Below, in pieces: positions 61,592 through 64,000 of a stretch of DNA of 64,000 bases; within the stretch, counting starts at the first letter, position 1; the number at the start of each line of letters is the position of its first letter. Under the pieces are notes generated by a model, which was given only the letters and a program-made list of their open reading frames with translations, did no database searches and had not been told where the DNA came from. A program made the position numbers and the translations under genes. Source of the stretch: an uncultured Clostridia bacterium. GTDB taxonomy: Bacteria > Bacillota > Clostridia > Christensenellales > Aristaeellaceae. The DNA is taken from positions 1 to 64,000 of the forward strand of contig CAKUFG010000011.1 in assembly GCA_934647235.1 (NCBI GenBank), in the 5' to 3' direction.

Positions 61592-61912
61592 GGCAGATAA
61601 ATAGTCGCGTGCCGCAAGGCATGAGGAAAGTCCGAGCACCGCAGAGCAGGATGCCAGTTAACGGCTGGTGGAGGCGACTCCAAGGCAAGTGCAACAGAGA
61701 TATACCGCCGGCAGCAATGCCGGTAAGGGTGGAAAGGTGCGGTAAGAGCGCACCGGCGGCCTGGCGACTCGTCCGTCATGTAAACCCCATCCGGTGCAAG
61801 ATTGATGAAGGCTATGGGTGGCTCGCCCGTCTTCGAAATCGCTTGAGCGGCCTGGCGACAGGTCGCGTAGATAGATGACTATTCACGACAGAACTCGGCT
61901 TACAGTCTGCGC
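61592..61912 (+). ncRNA. rnpB: RNase P RNA, type A
   Basis: RNase P RNA cleaves tRNA 5' leaders. Universal core elements are visible: GAGGAAAGTCCGAGC, AGGGTGGAAAGGTGCGG with TAAGAGCGCACC (the type A layout as in E. coli), CGGTGCAAGATTGATG-type J11/12, TAGATGACT and ACAGAACTCGGCTTA near the 3' end. GCAGA and TCTGC pair the ends (P1). The 5' and 3' ends are approximate. It follows the zinc-ribbon gene by about 20 bases and is closed by a strong terminator. Confidence 0.95.
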
Positions 61913-61920
61913 TCATTTAC

Positions 61921-61958
61921 ATGGGGGCTGTCCCGCAAGGGATGGCTCCTTTTTTTGT
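61921..61958 (+). terminator. Terminator of rnpB
   Basis: GGGGCTGTCCC and GGGATGGCTCC pair around GCAA, followed by TTTTTTT. Confidence 0.9.
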
Positions 61959-62004
61959 CAGGCATGGGGGATAGGCGCGCACTTTTCTGTAAACGTTATT
62001 ATCG

Positions 62005-62042
62005 AATAGAAAAAGCCCTCTCGCATATTCATACGAAAGGGC
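62005..62042 (-). terminator. Terminator of lexA
   Basis: On the minus strand AGCCCTTTCG and CGAGAGGGCT pair (one mismatch), followed by TTTTTCT. Confidence 0.8.
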
Positions 62043-62058
62043 TGCTTGTTTAAGATTA

Positions 62059-62643
62059 TTAATATAGGCGGTAGACCGATACGACCTTCCCTGCGATATC
62101 GACCGCGCGGGAATAAATGGGCGCCATGGCCGGGTTTTCCGGCTGCAGGCGGAAGCGGCCGTTTTCCCGATAAAAGCGCTTGACGGTAGCGCTGCCATCG
62201 ATCAAAGCAACGATAATCTCGCCGTTTACAGCAGTATTTTGCTGGCGAACAACCACATAATCGCCATCCATGATGCCGGCGTTGATCATGCTATCGCCAT
62301 GCACGCGCAGGATAAAGTGCCTGCCATCGCCCAGCATGGCCTCGGGAAGGGGAATCTGATCCTCCATATATTCCTCTGCCAGGATGGGAGAGCCTGCGGC
62401 GACGTTGCCAACAATCGGCACCATGCACAGCTCCATTGCGCGGGGCTTCATGGCGTCGCGGCGCAGAAGGCCGCGGGCCTCCAGACGCCTGAGATGGCCG
62501 TGAACCGTGGAGGTGGATTTCAACCCAACGGCGTCGCCAATCTCACGGACTGAGGGGGGATAGCCCTTTGAGGCTACTTCGCTTTCGATAAATTGCAAAA
62601 TACGTTGCTGCGTATCGCCGCGCGCGCGCCTTGTTGCCGCCAT
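62059..62643 (-). CDS. lexA: SOS repressor LexA
   Basis: The 194-residue protein has a winged helix DNA-binding domain ([20 protein letters not shown]) and the S24 self-cleavage domain: scissile A83-G84, catalytic S118 ([16 protein letters not shown]) and K155 (TVKRFY). RecA-stimulated self-cleavage lifts repression after DNA damage. GAGGTGAGCGA precedes the ATG. Two SOS-box-like operators lie in its promoter, consistent with autoregulation. Confidence 0.97.
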   Translation of the reverse strand: MAATRRARGDTQQRILQFIESEVASKGYPPSVREIGDAVGLKSTSTVHGHLRRLEARGLLRRDAMKPRAMELCMVPIVGNVAAGSPILAEEYMEDQIPLPEAMLGDGRHFILRVHGDSMINAGIMDGDYVVVRQQNTAVNGEIIVALIDGSATVKRFYRENGRFRLQPENPAMAPIYSRAVDIAGKVVSVYRLY

Positions 62644-62671
62644 TCGCTCACCTCATTACTTCGCTATCCGT

Positions 62672-62700
62672 ATTATAACATGCAAACAAACGTTTGGCAA
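62672..62700 (-). promoter_or_regulatory. Promoter of lexA
   Basis: On the minus strand TTGCCA (62700-62695), 17-base spacer, TATAAT (62677-62672). Confidence 0.75.
62683..62696. promoter_or_regulatory. Variant LexA box in the lexA promoter spacer
   Basis: CAAAC-AAAC-GTTTG is a perfect 5+4+5 dyad of the same spacing as the CGAAC-N4-GTTCG box, lying between the -35 and -10 of lexA. Confidence 0.6.
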
Positions 62701-62709
62701 GTATAAAAT

Positions 62710-62723
62710 GAAACGTCTGTTCG
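62710..62723. promoter_or_regulatory. Consensus SOS (LexA) box upstream of lexA
   Basis: The minus strand reads CGAACAGACGTTTC, matching the Bacillus SOS consensus CGAACRNRYGTTYC at every defined position. It lies 9 bases upstream of the lexA -35 and just after the cysteine-rich gene. Confidence 0.8.
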
Positions 62724-62725
62724 CT

Positions 62726-62914
62726 TTATTTCTGCGGCTTGCGCTTGGTATTCTGGGCAGGCTTTACAACCTCATCGATCAGGATGGCGCGGTATTCGGC
62801 GTCGCCGGATACGCATTTCATGCAGTTGTCGCAGCGCTTGGCAGGATCCAGCTCGCACTGATCGCACTCGCCGCAGTCGATGCATTCTCGATCATATAAA
62901 ACGCACATTTTCAT
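62726..62914 (-). CDS. Small cysteine-rich protein, probable metal or Fe-S binder
   Basis: The 62-residue protein has eight cysteines, seven in CIDCGECDQC (11, 14, 17, 20) and CDNCMKC (28, 31, 34) plus C4. This spacing suggests a zinc or iron-sulfur site. The N-terminus MKMCVLYDRECIDCGECD recalls a conserved small protein of Clostridia with no known function. The ATG overlaps the recombinase stop (ATGA), so the two are translated together. Confidence 0.8.
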   Translation of the reverse strand: MKMCVLYDRECIDCGECDQCELDPAKRCDNCMKCVSGDAEYRAILIDEVVKPAQNTKRKPQK

Positions 62915-64000
62915 GGTTCTTCAAGCTCCTCTTTTTTGCTTTCGTTTTCTATCACAGGCAGAACAACGCTTTTCACAGCTTCGCGCTTGCGCTGGTCGCT
63001 CATGGATGCGTAATGCCGTTTGGTGGTGTTTACATCCGCATGGCCAAGAACATCCGCCACCAGGTAAATATCGCCGGTCTCACGGTAGAGACTGGTGCCA
63101 AAGGTGCTGCGCAGCTTATGCGGGCTGATTTTCTTTTTCAGCGGCGCAGCCAGCGAGGCGTATTTTTTGACCAGGTTTTCGACGGCACGCTGCGTGATCC
63201 TGCGCCGCTGCATGGACAAAAAAAGCGCTTTTTCATGGCCGGGCAGAGGCTCGGTGGCCATGCGCTCCTGCAGATACGCCTTGAGCGCGTCCGCCACGCT
63301 TTCAGGGAAATAGAGGATCGTCTGGTTGCCGCCCTTGCGCGTGACCAGAAAACCATTCATGGTGAAATCCAGATCTTCCAGATCGATGCCAACCAGCTCG
63401 CTGACGCGGATGCCTGTGCCCAGGAAGAGCGAAAGAATGGCGACGTCGCGCTTACGGGTCATCTTTTGATAGCTTTGCTGATGCTTGGAAAGGCCCTCGC
63501 CCTGGTCGGCAATCGTCAGCAGGCGCTCCACCTCGTTGGGCTCCAGATACAGAATGGGTTTGCTGTGGCGCTTGGGCAGGGGGACAAGGGTGGCTACATT
63601 GCCGGGAATCAGCTCATTTTTGAACAGATACTCAAAGAACGAGCGCAGCGCGCAAAGCTTGCGCATGATGCCCAGCTCGTGATTGTTGACGATCAGCTCG
63701 CCGCCTTCGTCGTCGGCGGGCCTGATATACTGCGTTAGATAATCCTGAAAGCCGCGCAGCTGACGCGCCGTGATCTGGCCGATCTGCTCGGTGGTGATCA
63801 GGCGCATATCCGTATCGGCAAACTGCGGCTGCTCGGCGCATAGATACTGAAAGAACAGCCGCAGATCATAGGCATAGGCCAATCGGGTGAGGGAGCTGGT
63901 GGTTTGCGATATGGCGCTGAAAAAATCCGCGCAGACGTCGGGCAGTTCTGCCTGCAGCTCGCGGATGCGGCGATTGCGGGCAATTTCGATGCTTTGATGG
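62911..64000 (-). CDS. Tyrosine recombinase, XerC/XerD-like (5' end beyond the window)
   Basis: The frame is open to the right edge, giving at least 363 residues. The N-terminal SAM-like core-binding domain (AYAYDLRLFFQYL) and the catalytic domain are seen, with the arginine in GTGIRVSELVGIDLEDLD, lysine in VTRKGGNQTI, HKLRSTFGTSL, LGHADVNTTKRHYA with the last histidine and the nucleophile tyrosine. It resembles site-specific recombinases that resolve chromosome dimers, but phage-type integrases share these motifs; nothing mobile is seen nearby. In-frame TTG 63882 is not needed as start. Confidence 0.9.
   Translation of the reverse strand, partial: HQSIEIARNRRIRELQAELPDVCADFFSAISQTTSSLTRLAYAYDLRLFFQYLCAEQPQFADTDMRLITTEQIGQITARQLRGFQDYLTQYIRPADDEGGELIVNNHELGIMRKLCALRSFFEYLFKNELIPGNVATLVPLPKRHSKPILYLEPNEVERLLTIADQGEGLSKHQQSYQKMTRKRDVAILSLFLGTGIRVSELVGIDLEDLDFTMNGFLVTRKGGNQTILYFPESVADALKAYLQERMATEPLPGHEKALFLSMQRRRITQRAVENLVKKYASLAAPLKKKISPHKLRSTFGTSLYRETGDIYLVADVLGHADVNTTKRHYASMSDQRKREAVKSVVLPVIENESKKEELEEP

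Noticed and set aside
62911..64000. Recombinase as sign of a prophage or integrative element
   Set aside because: No phage genes, attachment-site repeats or composition change are visible; the lexA neighbourhood looks chromosomal. The window ends here, so this cannot be fully excluded.

Overview
The window looks like chromosomal housekeeping DNA from a GC-rich, endospore-forming member of the Bacillota, most likely class Clostridia. Sporulation genes (yqfC-yqfD, a gerW/ytfJ-type gene, a SpoIID-type lipoprotein), sigma-E-like and sigma-H-like promoter sequences, T-box leaders in front of three aminoacyl-tRNA synthetase genes, a Bacillus-type SOS box at lexA, and the Clostridia-style order dnaG-rpoD-trmK-nif3-zinc ribbon-rnpB all point that way. 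No tRNA or rRNA genes, CRISPR arrays, insertion sequences or prophage were seen, and there is no obvious accessory island. Genes are tightly packed, often with ATGA overlaps, and several use TTG starts. Apart from the T-box leaders and the rnpB locus, no gap between genes reaches 300 bases.

Layout: 1-2.8 kb holds the tail of an unknown gene, an atypical membrane-anchored metallophosphoesterase and radA. 2.8-9.4 kb holds a SpoIID-type lipoprotein, an oligopeptide-type ABC importer without ATPase genes, and alr. 9.4-12.3 kb holds inositol monophosphatase, an aldehyde dehydrogenase and a Nudix hydrolase. 12.3-20.8 kb (minus strand) runs ileS, an rRNA-type methyltransferase, an RluA-type pseudouridine synthase, tgt and a short alaS, with T-box leaders before ileS and alaS. 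20.8-24.4 kb holds a nucleoside-type ABC importer lacking its binding protein. 24.5-32.7 kb (minus) is the HPr-like / yqfC-yqfD-phoH-pgpH-ybeY/cdd-era cluster plus a membrane protein. 32.8-36 kb holds gltX and glnS.

36.2-42.9 kb (plus) holds a GDPD-family phosphodiesterase, greA, a lysS with a C-terminal tRNA-binding domain, a membrane-anchored unknown, a HAD-thymidylate kinase fusion and mnmA. 43-47.5 kb holds a sugar isomerase divergent from a MarR regulator, then T-box-thrS and a zinc-binding lipoprotein. 47.7-51.2 kb holds ytfI-like, ytfJ, a D-Ala-D-Ala carboxypeptidase, rluB-like and mnmM-like genes. 51.3-55 kb is ylxM-ffh-rpsP-khpA-rimM-trmD. 55-61.9 kb holds an Eis-like acetyltransferase, dnaG-rpoD-trmK-nif3-zinc ribbon and rnpB. 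62-64 kb (minus) holds lexA, a cysteine-rich mini-protein and a tyrosine recombinase that runs off the window.

The shared theme is translation: six aminoacyl-tRNA synthetases, many tRNA/rRNA modification enzymes, ribosome assembly factors, SRP and RNase P. The most interesting points are (i) three T-box leaders whose strong promoters leave only about 40-46 nt before the conserved F-box-like element, seemingly too little for a normal Stem I; (ii) three domain fusions (YbeY-cytidine deaminase, HAD-dTMP kinase, LysRS-tRNA-binding domain); (iii) an SH3-like insert in an importer permease; (iv) sporulation-type promoter sequences for yqfC and dnaG-rpoD; and (v) a 70-bp perfectly centred dyad around the ylxM-ffh promoter. 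All calls come from reading the sequence and from family knowledge; no database search was run.
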